Shown here: one piece after another, positions 26,457-35,495 of the stretch
Numbering within the stretch: the first letter of the stretch is position 1
Layout: each line of letters begins with the position of its first letter
NCBI RefSeq assembly: GCF_009708175.1
Contig: NZ_WMBB01000001.1
Location: forward strand, 496,001-560,000
Direction of reading: 5' to 3'
From: Nocardia aurantiaca
GTDB lineage: Bacteria; Actinomycetota; Actinomycetes; Mycobacteriales; Mycobacteriaceae
Length of the DNA stretch: 64,000 bases
Position numbers and translations under genes: made by a program
Notes under the pieces: model-generated
The model's database searches: none
Told to the model about the DNA's origin: nothing
Seen by the model: only the letters and a program-made list of their open reading frames with translations

Positions 26457-27292
26457 GACGAACCGGGTAATAGGGAATTTCCGAAGGAATGGGAATTTCC
26501 GGGCGGAAAGGGAGCGCTTAGTGTTTTACGAATAATGTCCGTTCCCTCACTATCGCCCAATTCGTATGCCAAACGGTTGCGAGCCGCTGTGGAACGATGC
26601 CGGGTCACTCGTGTGATGCGTTGGCGGTTGGCTCCGATGCGTAAATGATCGAGCAAGATCGTACCCGGACCGACGCCCAGCAGGGCCGCCTCCTCGGCGG
26701 TGGCGGGGCGTGCGCCGACGATGTCGCGGTGCGCGGTCTCGGCGTACCCGCGTTCGGCCAGTCGTCGCGTGGTGCCCTCCGGAATGTCGTGTGGTGCGTC
26801 GATTCCGGTGGCCTCGGCCAGATCTCGCGGATAGAAGCTGACCTCCCACGACCACGGCTCGTTGTCCAAGTACTGCATGATGGTGCGCGACACCACCCAC
26901 TCGTCGCACTCGACGCCCAGCCAGTGCGCCACCTCCGGACTGGCCGGTTCCATTCTGGCGCTGAACTGTTTGGACGGCTCCCGTCCCGCGGCGCGCGCGA
27001 TCTCGGAGAAGATATCATGCGCCGCCTTCGGCCGGTCCGGCCGAATATGGTTGGTGACAACCGATTCCAGCACCCCCTGACTGCGCACGATAGTGCCTCG
27101 GGAAGTTGCTGTGTAAACTAGATTTTCCGCCACCAGCAGTTGAATCGCGTTGCGAGCCGTCGTAATCGACACCTGCATCTGCTCGGCCAACTCATTGTGA
27201 CTCGGCAGTCGATCGCCCGGTTCCCACTTGCCGGCGCGGATCTCCTCGCGGAGGAGGTCTGCGATCCGTTGATATCTCGGACCGTCCGCCAT
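26453..27292 (-). CDS. GntR-family (HutC-type) transcriptional regulator
   Basis: This 279-residue regulator has an N-terminal winged helix-turn-helix (about 5-70: GDRLPSHNELAEQMQVS and TTARNAIQLLVAENLVY) followed by a HutC/UTRA ligand-binding domain (SRTIMQYLDNEPWSWEVSFYP; GTTRRLAERGYAE). The start ATG 27292 is preceded by AGGAG; an in-frame TTG at 27316 is less likely. The C-terminus extends about 30 residues past the usual HutC end. Its TGA overlaps the ATG of the GNAT gene. A palindrome GTAGTACTAC about 45 bases upstream is a likely self-operator. The ligand is unknown. Confidence 0.9.
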   Translation of the reverse strand: MADGPRYQRIADLLREEIRAGKWEPGDRLPSHNELAEQMQVSITTARNAIQLLVAENLVYTATSRGTIVRSQGVLESVVTNHIRPDRPKAAHDIFSEIARAAGREPSKQFSARMEPASPEVAHWLGVECDEWVVSRTIMQYLDNEPWSWEVSFYPRDLAEATGIDAPHDIPEGTTRRLAERGYAETAHRDIVGARPATAEEAALLGVGPGTILLDHLRIGANRQRITRVTRHRSTAARNRLAYELGDSEGTDIIRKTLSAPFPPGNSHSFGNSLLPGSS

Positions 27293-27335
27293 CTCGCTCC
27301 TCGGTTGTTGCTTCAAGGATCCGAAGTCTACTCCG

Positions 27336-27345
27336 GTAGTACTAC
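27336..27345. promoter_or_regulatory. Palindrome GTAGTACTAC, probable GntR operator
   Basis: A perfect 10-base palindrome in the divergent gap between the GntR gene and the DUF4254-like gene. It has the form GT-N2-TA-N2-AC, close to the GT-N-TA-N-AC pattern described for HutC-type GntR operators. It lies 44 bases upstream of the gntR start codon and 13 bases upstream of the opposing -35 box, so binding there could control both directions. Confidence 0.45.
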
Positions 27346-27358
27346 TGCCGTGTAATGC

Positions 27359-27386
27359 TTGACACCAGCATTCTGAGGTTTATTGT
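27359..27386 (+). promoter_or_regulatory. Sigma-A-like promoter for the DUF4254-like gene
   Basis: TTGACA (27359-27364) is a perfect -35 consensus, followed after 16 bases by TATTGT (27381-27386), a TAnnnT -10 box. Transcription would start near 27393, leaving a leader of about 45 bases before GTG 27438. Confidence 0.6.
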
Positions 27387-27437
27387 AATGAACGTCCTGA
27401 ATGCGGTGTTGTTATACGTCGAAGAACGCGAGGCAAC

Positions 27438-27977
27438 GTGGCAGGTTCGGAGACATCAAACACGGTCGTTGCGGCATGGCCCGACATGTCCCCTGCGTGT
27501 GCGGACATGGAAGCGCAGCCCTTGGCTGCCGGCCTATTGCCGACCTCCGACCTACTCCTGCGCGCTTGTCGCGGTCACCGGGTGATCGGCGGACCCCTAC
27601 TGTGGTTCGCCCACGACCTCGCGGTGCTGCACGAGCGGCGGCTGGTGGGCCGGGGCGGCATCGGTCCGGAAACCGACTCGACATCGATCATCGAAACAAA
27701 GCGTCGCCGAATCGAATTGGTCATGGCCATCGATGATTGGATCGTGCGCTCGGTTCCCCAGCATCGGATGGGTGCGACCTTGCATACCGAAACGGTCGGA
27801 TCGGTCATCGATCGACTCGCCGAGGCTTCGGTTCGCGCTCATCACGCGTTGATGACCCTTGACGCGAATGATGAAATGCTACACGGTGCTTGGCACCATT
27901 TAGCCGAATTGTCGGACGCCTACGACGATCTCGTGCGCGATGTGCTGGCGGGTCGGCGTCGGCTGCCCGCCTGGTAA
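27438..27977 (+). CDS. DUF4254-like protein
   Basis: This 179-residue soluble protein has the recognisable DUF4254 pattern: LHERRLVGRG early, then IIETKRRRIELVMAIDDWIV (Lys-Arg-Arg-Ile followed by the Ile-Asp pair), and a helical tail with WHHLAELSDAYDDLVRDVLAG. The family is common in Nocardia and Rhodococcus and also occurs next to sugar-transferase genes elsewhere; its function is not established. It lies divergent from the GntR regulator with a consensus-like promoter and is followed by a strong bidirectional hairpin, so it is probably monocistronic. Confidence 0.65.
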   Translation: MAGSETSNTVVAAWPDMSPACADMEAQPLAAGLLPTSDLLLRACRGHRVIGGPLLWFAHDLAVLHERRLVGRGGIGPETDSTSIIETKRRRIELVMAIDDWIVRSVPQHRMGATLHTETVGSVIDRLAEASVRAHHALMTLDANDEMLHGAWHHLAELSDAYDDLVRDVLAGRRRLPAW

Positions 27978-27992
27978 AACGAAACCTCACGC

Positions 27993-28022
27993 GCGGTCCG
28001 GGCTGAGGGCGGCCCGGACCGC
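27993..28022. terminator. Bidirectional hairpin between convergent genes
   Basis: GCGGTCCGGGC (27993-28003) pairs perfectly with GCCCGGACCGC (28012-28022) around an 8-base loop. It lies between the stop of the DUF4254-like gene and the stop of the kinase gene, as expected for a shared terminator; no U-tract is present. Confidence 0.65.
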
Positions 28023-28069
28023 GTATGCGTTCGGCGTGAAAGGTCATCCGCAATGACAGCCGCGGATGA

Positions 28070-29890
28070 TTACTTCGGCAATCGCGGAATAGCGTCGTCG
28101 AGCAATTTCACGGCTTTACCGCAGGCGTCCGGTGAGCTCGACAGATCGGACACGGTGAGCTTCAACTGCTCGGCATTTCCTTTGCCAGTGGGGCGAACCA
28201 GGTAGCTCAGGTAGCAGTCGTTACTGGAGCGTGCGCCCGTGACGTATGCGGTGATCTCCCCGGCCTGCAGGGTCTCGTAGGTCCACTCGCCCTGATCGGG
28301 CCGGGTCTGATCAACCAGATCGATGCGCACCCAGCCGTCGCGGCCTATGGTGGCACAGGCATGCGGGGTGCGCTGATGGTCGGCGATATCGCCCGCGATC
28401 TCGCGAATCATGCTGTCCTGCACCACCGAACACGGATCCAGGCGCAGGATCGAATTCGACGGCACCTTCCGCTGCGGCACGTACTCGGTGAGCTGCTGCG
28501 CGACCGCGATCAGCGCCTGCTCCGCCGCGGCGCAGGCCGCACCCGGTTGCGCCGACGGATCCAGCTCGTCGGCCGACATCCGCAGCGGCACATTGCCGCC
28601 GGACTGGGTGACCAGCACGGTGTCGCACTTGTTCTCGACCGCTCCGGCGCTCAGGATCGGGCCCCAGGCCGCGGTCCGGCCCGTCGGCGTCAACTGGTCC
28701 ACCCCGATGGCATGGTCGGGGATATCCAGGTTGTAGCGGACCTGTCGCTGCGTGGAGTCGACCACCGTGGTGCCGCAGCCGCCCTCGGGCGACGCCTCCG
28801 GATCGCCGGTGCGGGTACCGAGCTTCCCGGGCACCGCCTTGTCCATGACCGCGCAGAGATCCAGCAGTCGCAGTTCCGCCGCCGTCAAGTCCAGTGAAGG
28901 GTTCGCGCGCGGCTGAGCCTGCCCATCGGTCTGCGACCATCGGCTCATCCCCGCCAGCGCGCCGCTCACCACCACCATGCCGGTGATGGCCGCCGCCGCC
29001 CAGCCGATCGTACGCCGCCGCCGACCGGCCAAGCGCGCCAACTGATCCCGGTACCGGGTCTCCTGCTCGCCACTGGAGGACCACCATTCGGCATCGGCCC
29101 GGTGCGTCTCGAGGAACTCCAGAACCGGTTGCGGCCACGCCGATTCCGCGGGAATGCGCTCCGCCTGTTCGAGCAGCTGCCGCGCCGAGGGCCGATGCGC
29201 GTGATCCGGGGCCAGGCAGGACTCGACCAGTTTGCGCAGTGAATGCGGGACCGCCTGCAGGTCCGGGGTGGCGGACATGGATCCGGTGGCGGCCAGGACC
29301 AGCAGCATGCCGACCGCGTAGATATCGACCGCGGAGGTCACCGGCTGCCCCTCGGCCTGCTCGGGAGCCAGATACGCCGGAGCGTCGGATACCGCGTCCC
29401 CGGTGTCGTGCGCCCGGACGATGCCGAAGTCGATGATGCGCGGGCCTTCCGCCGTGAGCAGCACATTGCCGGGCTTGAGATTCCGGTGCACCAGCACCGC
29501 CCGGTGCACCTCGATCAGGGCCGTGGCCAAGCCGATCGCCAGCAGACGTAACCCCGACACCGGCAGCGGACCACATGCCGCGATGACCGTCGCCAGATCC
29601 GGCGCGGGGACGTATTCGGTGGCCAGCCACGGCTGTGCGGCATCGGGATCACTGTCCACCACCGACGCGGTATAGGGGCCGGTCAGCTGCTTGCCGGTCT
29701 CCAGCTCGCGCTGGAACCGCGCCCGGAACTCCAGGTCCGCGGTGTGCGACCGGTGAATCTGCTTGACCGCCACCAGCTTCCCGGTCGGCGTGCGGCCCAG
29801 CAGCACCCGGCCCATCTCGCCGGTGCCGATGACCGCGATCATGTGGTGCGGGCCGATCCAGCGCGGATCGTCGGGCAACAGCGCCTTCAT
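28070..29890 (-). CDS. Transmembrane Ser/Thr kinase-like protein, catalytic Asp replaced by Asn (probable pseudokinase)
   Basis: This 606-residue receptor-type kinase has a kinase domain (about 12-270): a glycine loop reading IGTGEMGRV, ATP-binding Lys43, DFG at 154-156 and LAPEQ. The catalytic loop, however, reads HRNLKPGN, so residue 137, the catalytic Asp of active kinases, is Asn (codon AAT on the minus strand). Lys139 and Asn142 are kept. One membrane helix lies near 295-315 (TIGWAAAAITGMVVVSGAL). The outer part seems to hold two related units, each with a DLC/DPC start (LLDLCAVMD, RLDPCSVVQ) and a second Cys (GGCGTTVV, PHACATIG), reminiscent of DUF3558-type domains. It is translationally coupled (ATGA) to the upstream lipoprotein. 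Confidence 0.85.
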   Translation of the reverse strand: MKALLPDDPRWIGPHHMIAVIGTGEMGRVLLGRTPTGKLVAVKQIHRSHTADLEFRARFQRELETGKQLTGPYTASVVDSDPDAAQPWLATEYVPAPDLATVIAACGPLPVSGLRLLAIGLATALIEVHRAVLVHRNLKPGNVLLTAEGPRIIDFGIVRAHDTGDAVSDAPAYLAPEQAEGQPVTSAVDIYAVGMLLVLAATGSMSATPDLQAVPHSLRKLVESCLAPDHAHRPSARQLLEQAERIPAESAWPQPVLEFLETHRADAEWWSSSGEQETRYRDQLARLAGRRRRTIGWAAAAITGMVVVSGALAGMSRWSQTDGQAQPRANPSLDLTAAELRLLDLCAVMDKAVPGKLGTRTGDPEASPEGGCGTTVVDSTQRQVRYNLDIPDHAIGVDQLTPTGRTAAWGPILSAGAVENKCDTVLVTQSGGNVPLRMSADELDPSAQPGAACAAAEQALIAVAQQLTEYVPQRKVPSNSILRLDPCSVVQDSMIREIAGDIADHQRTPHACATIGRDGWVRIDLVDQTRPDQGEWTYETLQAGEITAYVTGARSSNDCYLSYLVRPTGKGNAEQLKLTVSDLSSSPDACGKAVKLLDDAIPRLPK

Positions 29891-31062
29891 CGCGGATCCC
29901 CCATGATCGCGTACTGCGCCGCCGCCAGCTGCCGGACATCGGTCTCGGTATTGCTGTAGACCACGGCCACATACCCGTCGCGCACCACCACACAGCGATA
30001 TCGGCGCGCCTGCACGGATTTCGGATCCGGGCGGGTTGCCTGCGAACAGGTTGCGGCGGTCAGGCCGCGGACATTACGCATCCAGGTGTACTCCGAGTTC
30101 TCGGGGTCGTCTGCGAGGAACCGGCCATACTGTGCGGCGGCCTGCGAATCCCGCATCCGATACAGGTATTTGTTGTGGGACACCGCCAGCGCCGTCACAC
30201 CGCTGCCGGAATATTTGCCGAAAGTGCGCGGAGGCTCGGGTGAGAGCGCCGCATAAGCGCGGACCCCGAAGGCGGCGAACATCTTCGGATCGGCCAGCGG
30301 ATCGCCGGTGCGCACCAGGCGGGTCAGCAGGCCATCCGGATCGAGCGGCACCTCGGCCGGATCCGGGATCGGGGAGGCGTCGAAACCGGACAGCTCCGAC
30401 ACCTGTTTGCGATAGGTCGTGGTGACGACGTCGACCAGGCGGCCCAGATCGGGATCCGGCAGCTCGGCGTACACCCGGATCACCACGTTCTTCCACGCCA
30501 TGATGCTGCCCAGCGAAGGAAGGCCGGGCCGCCAGTGACTCAGCGCGGCGGGGAAGGCATCCACTCCGACCGGCGCATTGTCGGGACTCGCCTCGAAATC
30601 GACCCGGGCCATCTCCGCCGCGGCGGACGCGGCCGAGCGCTCGTCCCGAAAAGCGGTGAGGGACACCGCCAGATACTTCCGCGGCGGACCGTCGCCCGTG
30701 GCCGCCCGATTCGAGGCGGCCATGCCGAACGAACCGGCTACCCCGAACGGCGCCGCCGCACCCCGCTGCCGCGGGGACAGCGCGGGCTCGTGGAGTCCGC
30801 GGTCGTCGGCGGAGATCCCGCCGCCGCGCACCGTCGTCAGGTCGGGATCGACATCGGTCGCGAAGACGATGTGATCGGCCAACCGCAATGATTCGGCGAA
30901 GACCCCGCGGATCCGGCTCGGCTGCCGATCGAAGGCGTCGTCGCCGTGGGTCGCGTACGGTCCGTAATCCGGTGCCCCGCCGTCATTTCCGCACGCGGTG
31001 GTCAGGACCAGCACTGCGGCGCCGATTCCGGCGAGGCAGCACCGCCCGAACCTCAGAGGCAT
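29887..31062 (-). CDS. Secreted lipoprotein related to the A/B family, coupled to kinase
   Basis: This 391-residue lipoprotein has a short signal peptide and lipobox LTTAC with Cys24. It lacks the A and B signatures but keeps the family's central motif HWRPGLPSLGSIMAW, the EVPLDPDGLLTRL segment, a Cys pair near the end and the tail AAAQYAIMGDP. It is therefore a divergent third type. Its stop overlaps the ATG of the pseudokinase-like gene (ATGA), so the two proteins are made together. The outer domain of the kinase and the lipoprotein are both extracytoplasmic and could interact, which is inference. About 185 bases separate it from the EspI-like gene upstream. Confidence 0.85.
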   Translation of the reverse strand: MPLRFGRCCLAGIGAAVLVLTTACGNDGGAPDYGPYATHGDDAFDRQPSRIRGVFAESLRLADHIVFATDVDPDLTTVRGGGISADDRGLHEPALSPRQRGAAAPFGVAGSFGMAASNRAATGDGPPRKYLAVSLTAFRDERSAASAAAEMARVDFEASPDNAPVGVDAFPAALSHWRPGLPSLGSIMAWKNVVIRVYAELPDPDLGRLVDVVTTTYRKQVSELSGFDASPIPDPAEVPLDPDGLLTRLVRTGDPLADPKMFAAFGVRAYAALSPEPPRTFGKYSGSGVTALAVSHNKYLYRMRDSQAAAQYGRFLADDPENSEYTWMRNVRGLTAATCSQATRPDPKSVQARRYRCVVVRDGYVAVVYSNTETDVRQLAAAQYAIMGDPR

Positions 31063-31247
31063 GCGTTCCCCTCATCCACCGGTCAGTGGCGGGCCGGCCG
31101 TACGTGCAAAACCCGCATCGCGCCGAGGCGACCGGCGCGATCGAGCCACAAACTAGCACCCGTTCGAAGCCGTGTCATGTGCGGACGGCCCGGCCGAAGC
31201 CGCTGCCGCCGAACGGATTCGGAACCGGTCCCCGGACCGGCCCCGGC

Positions 31248-34200
31248 TCAGCCGCGATAACGCCGGTGATCGGCCCCGAAATCGTCGGCGACGGTGGCCG
31301 CCAGCTCGACGTACGCGCGTTTGACGGGCTTGCTCAGACGGTGCAGATCGATCTCCGCGCCCTCGCCCAGATGCGCGTCGTAGGGGATGATGTGCACCGC
31401 GCGGCAACGCGACAGGAAATAGTCGCGCAGCTGGTTGATGCCGACGTTCGGGGAGCCCGGCCGCGGCAGGTTGATCACCACCACGGCATTGCGGACCAGA
31501 TGGTCGTGGCCGTGCAGGGACAGCCAGTCCAGAGTGGCGGCGGCACTGCGCGCGCCGTCGATGGCCGAGGAGGAGATCAGCACCAGCGAGTGCGCCAGAT
31601 CCAGCACACCCGCCATGGCCGAATGCATCAGACCGGTACCGCAGTCGGTGAGGATGATGTTGTAGAAGCGCTGCAGGATGCGCGCGACCGCGCGGTACTC
31701 CTCCTCGCTGAATGCCTCCGACGCCGCCGGATCGCGCTCACTGGCCAGCACCTCGAGCCGGCTGCTGCCCTGCGAGGTGTGGCGGCGCACATCCGAATAC
31801 CGCTGAATGTGCTCGTCCAGCAACAGATCCCGCACCGTCGACCGCGTCTGCAACGGCACCCGCTGCGACAGCGTCCCGAAGTCCGGGTTCGCGTCCACGG
31901 CGATCACCCGGTCCCCGCGGATCGACGAGAAGATCGAACCCAGACCCATGGTGGTCGTCGTCTTGCCGACGCCGCCCTTCAGCGACAGCACCGCGATCCG
32001 GTAATCCCCGCGCACGGGCTGCCGGATCCGGGCGACCAGCTCCTGAAGCCGTCGTTCCTCCGCCGACATCCCGGGATTGATGGCTCCACCGGACATGTGG
32101 TGCACGGCGCGCCGCCACCCCGAGCCCGGAGCCTTCTTGGCCCGCCGCAACGGCACATCGTCCAGTGAGGGCACCTGGCCACCCGCATAGCCCCCGGGAC
32201 CGGCCGTACCCCAAACCCCCTGCGCGGGCCCGCCGGCCTCCGGCTGTCCGGGAGCGGAGACTCCGTACTGGTTGGGAGGGCTGTAGCCGGGCCGCCCGGG
32301 GTTGCCGTACTGCCCCGGTGCGCCTGCCTCGGACTGCCCCGGGGCTCCGAATCCGGGCTGTCCCGGGCCATCGGGCAGGTTGCCCTGGCCGGACCGATCG
32401 GTGTGAGCTGCGCCGTGTTCCTGCCTTGGTGCAGCCCAAGGCGTTTGCCCGCCCGGACCCCGCGGATCGGCAGTGGGCTGTCCGGACGTGCCAGGACCCC
32501 AATGCACCTGTCCCGAAGCGTCTTCACCCGGCACCCCCGTGCCGTGCGGCGCGGGCATAACGGTGTGCGGCCCGGTCAACCCGGCGGCCGCAGCCTCCGA
32601 CAGGGGCGCGTTCGCCCATGGGTTCGCATCCGCGTCAATGGCATCCGCAGACCCTGGCCCGCCGGTCGTCGGCGTCGGCTGACCCGACGCAGGCGCGCCG
32701 GACGGGTTCGCCCACGCAGTCGGCTGCGGCGCACCGACTCCTGCCGGAAATCCCGGCGTCGGCGAAATCCCGGAATCGGGTTGGCCGGGACCGACGGCGT
32801 GTGGTCCGGTCGGACCTGCCGCGGCGGCCTCGGACCGGGGCGCGTTTGCCCACGGGTTCGCATCCATGCCGGGGTTGCCGGCCGCGGCGTTCGGGTTCGC
32901 GGTGTTCAACCCCTGGGCCCACGGGTTCGAATGCGGCGGAACGGGTCCCGCGGGGGCCCCGGAGTGGGGCGACGCAGGCCGGCCCCGGCCGTTCGAGAAC
33001 TGCGGCGGCACAGGCGGTGCGGGCGGCATCCACTGGCCATCGCCGGGGATCCGCGACCCGGATCCTGGACCATGAGGCAGCGGACCCGGGATCGGGCCGG
33101 AGTCGTGTGCGGCGTCGTCGGAATGCGCGGGTCCGGAATTCTGCGGGCCGGTTCCAGGGTTCCTGTGATCGGGGATGAAGCCCCGCGCGGCGGACTCGGA
33201 CGGGCGCTGCGCAGCGCCGCCGGGCGCCGGGGGGAGCGGCGGGCGATCACCGCGCGCGGAATCGTCCTGCGGTGCGGGCGGAACCGCGTCACCGACGCGC
33301 GGGTCCGCCGGCGGAGGGATCGGAACCTCCAGGGCGCGGTGGCGGCCGGGGGGCATCGACGGATCGAAACCGGGAGTCGGGTCGGGCTGTTCGCCGTCGC
33401 CGGGTGTGCCGGTGAGGTCTGCGAGCTGCGCGTCGAGCAGCCCGTGAGCTGCGGCCATCATGTTCGGCACGGGTGGGATCTCATTGCCGACCGGAGGGCC
33501 GGGCATCCGCGTGGTCGGGTCGGCGGGCGGGCGCTCGGCCGAAGGAGCCTGCGGCGCATCGGAATTCGCACCCGCTGTGCCGGACCGGTCCGCCCCTGCG
33601 GTGGAACCGCCGTCGGGAACCGGGGGGATCGGCGCGCGCGTGGTCGGCGGCGCCGGGGTGATGATGCCGGAGCCGGTGGCGTCGAGTTCGCCCGGCGCCG
33701 GGGGCAGCGGGGGGTGCGACATCTCGGTGGTGACACCGGCGAGGTCGGTGCTGCCCGGGCCTTCGTGCTCCACTTCGCCGGGAGCCGGGGGGAGCGGCGG
33801 GCGGGCTGCCCGAACCACCGAAGTGGCTTCGCCCGGCGAGGGCGGAAGCGGCATCCGGGTGGTCGGATCCGCTGGCGGGCGGACGGGGGCAACCGCGTCC
33901 GGGGCGCCCGTGGTGGGTGTTCCCGCAAGGGACGCGCCGGCCTGCGCCTCGACCGGACCCGCACCGTGCCGCAACGCGGGGGACGGCGGCAGCGGCGATG
34001 GCGTGAAGTCGGGCTGGCCGGGCTGCCCGGACTGGTCAGCCGGGTCCGTTGGTTCGGCCGGGGGCACCGGAGGCGCGGAGAAGCGCGAACCCTGGCTCGG
34101 CCCGAGCGGGCCCGAATGTGGCGCCGGCCGAGGCGGTTGCGGATCGGTCTGGCGCACGGGCTGCCCGCTGTTGGCGGGTGGGATGTCGAAGCGCGGGCCC

Positions 34201-34763
34201 GGTGCAGGCGTCGGCGGCCGACCGGGAGGCTGCGCCCCGGGCAAGCCCTGACCGTTGGGCGGCATGAACCCTTGGCCGTTCGGCGGGAAGGGGGCCGATG
34301 CCTGGCCGTTCGGCGGAAACGGTGCGGGGCTTTGGCCGTTCGGCGGTTGCGCTGGACCGTGACCGTTGGGCTGGGGCGGTTTCGTGCCGTGGCCGTTCGG
34401 CTGCCGGTTTTCGGACTGAGGGGCCGCACTACCGGACTGGACGGGGTTGGGAGGGTTGAAGTGGGTGCCCGGGTCGCGCTGCGGGATCGGAACGTTCTGC
34501 TGCGGAGGAGCCCACCGGTTGAACTCGGCCGAGTCGGCGCCCGGGGGCGCGGAGCGGTCCGGGCTCTGCGCGGGCTCGGCGGGTGCGTCCTTGCGGGGCT
34601 TGCGGGGCCGGCGGTTGCCGAAGAGACGGCGGCCGCCCTTCTCCTCGGGGATGACGTCATCCTGGGGGAGGTTCTCGACGGGAGCCTCGTACCCGGTAGT
34701 GGAGACGTCGCTCTCGGACAGCCAGGGTGGGAGCATGGGGAGGCCGTCGTTCTCGCGACTCAC
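31248..34763 (-). CDS. EspI-like protein: proline-rich region plus MinD/ParA-type ATPase domain
   Basis: This 1171-residue protein has a long disordered N-terminal region (about 1-890) rich in Pro, Gly, Ala and Gln. It carries tandem PPNGQ units (about 120-170) and a repeated DANPWANAP block. The last 250 residues form a MinD/ParA-type ATPase: YRIAVLSLKGGVGKTTTTMG with the deviant Walker A KGGVGKT at 929-935, then VIAVDANPDFGTLS and IILTDCGTGLM. This layout is that of EspI of mycobacterial ESX-1, which can down-regulate secretion when ATP is low, though EspI is about 666 residues. GTG 34763 has a GGGGG site upstream. It is not inside either ESX core operon but lies between them. Confidence 0.85.
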   Translation of the reverse strand: MSRENDGLPMLPPWLSESDVSTTGYEAPVENLPQDDVIPEEKGGRRLFGNRRPRKPRKDAPAEPAQSPDRSAPPGADSAEFNRWAPPQQNVPIPQRDPGTHFNPPNPVQSGSAAPQSENRQPNGHGTKPPQPNGHGPAQPPNGQSPAPFPPNGQASAPFPPNGQGFMPPNGQGLPGAQPPGRPPTPAPGPRFDIPPANSGQPVRQTDPQPPRPAPHSGPLGPSQGSRFSAPPVPPAEPTDPADQSGQPGQPDFTPSPLPPSPALRHGAGPVEAQAGASLAGTPTTGAPDAVAPVRPPADPTTRMPLPPSPGEATSVVRAARPPLPPAPGEVEHEGPGSTDLAGVTTEMSHPPLPPAPGELDATGSGIITPAPPTTRAPIPPVPDGGSTAGADRSGTAGANSDAPQAPSAERPPADPTTRMPGPPVGNEIPPVPNMMAAAHGLLDAQLADLTGTPGDGEQPDPTPGFDPSMPPGRHRALEVPIPPPADPRVGDAVPPAPQDDSARGDRPPLPPAPGGAAQRPSESAARGFIPDHRNPGTGPQNSGPAHSDDAAHDSGPIPGPLPHGPGSGSRIPGDGQWMPPAPPVPPQFSNGRGRPASPHSGAPAGPVPPHSNPWAQGLNTANPNAAAGNPGMDANPWANAPRSEAAAAGPTGPHAVGPGQPDSGISPTPGFPAGVGAPQPTAWANPSGAPASGQPTPTTGGPGSADAIDADANPWANAPLSEAAAAGLTGPHTVMPAPHGTGVPGEDASGQVHWGPGTSGQPTADPRGPGGQTPWAAPRQEHGAAHTDRSGQGNLPDGPGQPGFGAPGQSEAGAPGQYGNPGRPGYSPPNQYGVSAPGQPEAGGPAQGVWGTAGPGGYAGGQVPSLDDVPLRRAKKAPGSGWRRAVHHMSGGAINPGMSAEERRLQELVARIRQPVRGDYRIAVLSLKGGVGKTTTTMGLGSIFSSIRGDRVIAVDANPDFGTLSQRVPLQTRSTVRDLLLDEHIQRYSDVRRHTSQGSSRLEVLASERDPAASEAFSEEEYRAVARILQRFYNIILTDCGTGLMHSAMAGVLDLAHSLVLISSSAIDGARSAAATLDWLSLHGHDHLVRNAVVVINLPRPGSPNVGINQLRDYFLSRCRAVHIIPYDAHLGEGAEIDLHRLSKPVKRAYVELAATVADDFGADHRRYRG

Positions 34764-35152
34764 ATCTACCCCCGGGTGCTCGATCGATCGTGCAAGACAG
34801 GGCGTAGTTTAGCGATCTCCGGCGGGGGTGCGCCCGGCGTATGTGACCGCCCGGTCGCATGCGCCGGGCATCGAGGCACGTTCCCCGTGCGCGGCGAGGA
34901 TCATCCTTCGCGCACGGCGGGACCCCATCGCGGCACCTGTATTTGGCCGGATCTGGGGAAACAGGTAAGCTAGGTCGCTGGTGACTTACATAGTGGTTGT
35001 GGCATGTCCTTGTGCCGCCTCCAGTGAGTATGTCACCGGGTTGGCCGCGGCGCACCACCGAACCTACCGGTGCGCACCACCGAACATCAGGGCCGACCTG
35101 CCGTAATGAGCTTGAACCAACCAGGTTCAGCCTAACCGGGATCGCGGAGGAT
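34764..35152. other. Non-coding stretch between espI-like gene and infA
   Basis: This 389-base divergent gap holds no convincing gene. It contains the infA promoter at 34943-34971 and, by direction, the espI-like promoter, for which no clear -10/-35 pair was seen. The infA leader would be about 175 bases long. Confidence 0.7.
34943..34971 (+). promoter_or_regulatory. Probable sigma-A promoter of infA
   Basis: TTGGCC (34943-34948) and TAAGCT (34966-34971) are spaced by exactly 17 bases, close to the vegetative consensus. The start would be near 34978, giving a leader of about 175 bases before the infA ATG. Confidence 0.6.
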
Positions 35153-35374
35153 ATGGCGAAGAAGGAAGGGGCCATCGAGGTCGAGGGCCGGGTGATCGAG
35201 CCGTTGCCCAATGCGATGTTCCGGATCGAGCTGGAAAACGGCCACAAGGTTCTGGCCCACATCAGCGGCAAGATGCGGCAGCACTACATCCGCATCCTGC
35301 CCGAGGACCGCGTCGTCGTGGAGTTGTCGCCCTACGACCTGACCCGTGGTCGCATCGTCTACCGCTACAAGTGA
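35153..35374 (+). CDS. infA: Translation initiation factor IF-1
   Basis: This 73-residue OB-fold protein begins [19 protein letters not shown] and contains [20 protein letters not shown] and [12 protein letters not shown], the standard actinobacterial IF-1 sequence. IF-1 binds the ribosomal A site during initiation with IF-2 and IF-3. The upstream GCGGAGGA is a good ribosome site for ATG 35153; an open frame continues further upstream but has no IF-1 similarity. It heads the infA-rpmJ-rpsM-rpsK-rpsD-rpoA-rplQ group, as in other actinobacteria. Confidence 0.98.
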   Translation: MAKKEGAIEVEGRVIEPLPNAMFRIELENGHKVLAHISGKMRQHYIRILPEDRVVVELSPYDLTRGRIVYRYK

Positions 35375-35422
35375 GTCACCCTCGCGGGTGCGTCAAAGAC
35401 TTCCGGGGCCTCGAGTCCCGGG

Positions 35423-35451
35423 TTTTCCCCGGTCAAACCGGCCGGGGAAAA
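35423..35451. terminator. Hairpin between infA and rpmJ
   Basis: TTTTCCCCGG (35423-35432) pairs perfectly with CCGGGGAAAA (35442-35451). The flanking A run means that it has a U-tract only when read on the minus strand, so on the coding strand it is more likely an attenuator or mRNA-processing structure than a full terminator. Confidence 0.45.
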
Positions 35452-35495
35452 ACTGTGTTCACGGCCAGTGAACACCAACCCAGATTGGATCTGAC

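Noticed and set aside
32403..34973. A long open frame of more than 850 codons on the plus strand opposite the EspI-like gene
   Set aside because: It is an antisense shadow of a Pro/Gly-rich, high-GC gene; its product is Arg/Gly-rich without any domain, whereas the minus-strand frame has a real ATPase domain.
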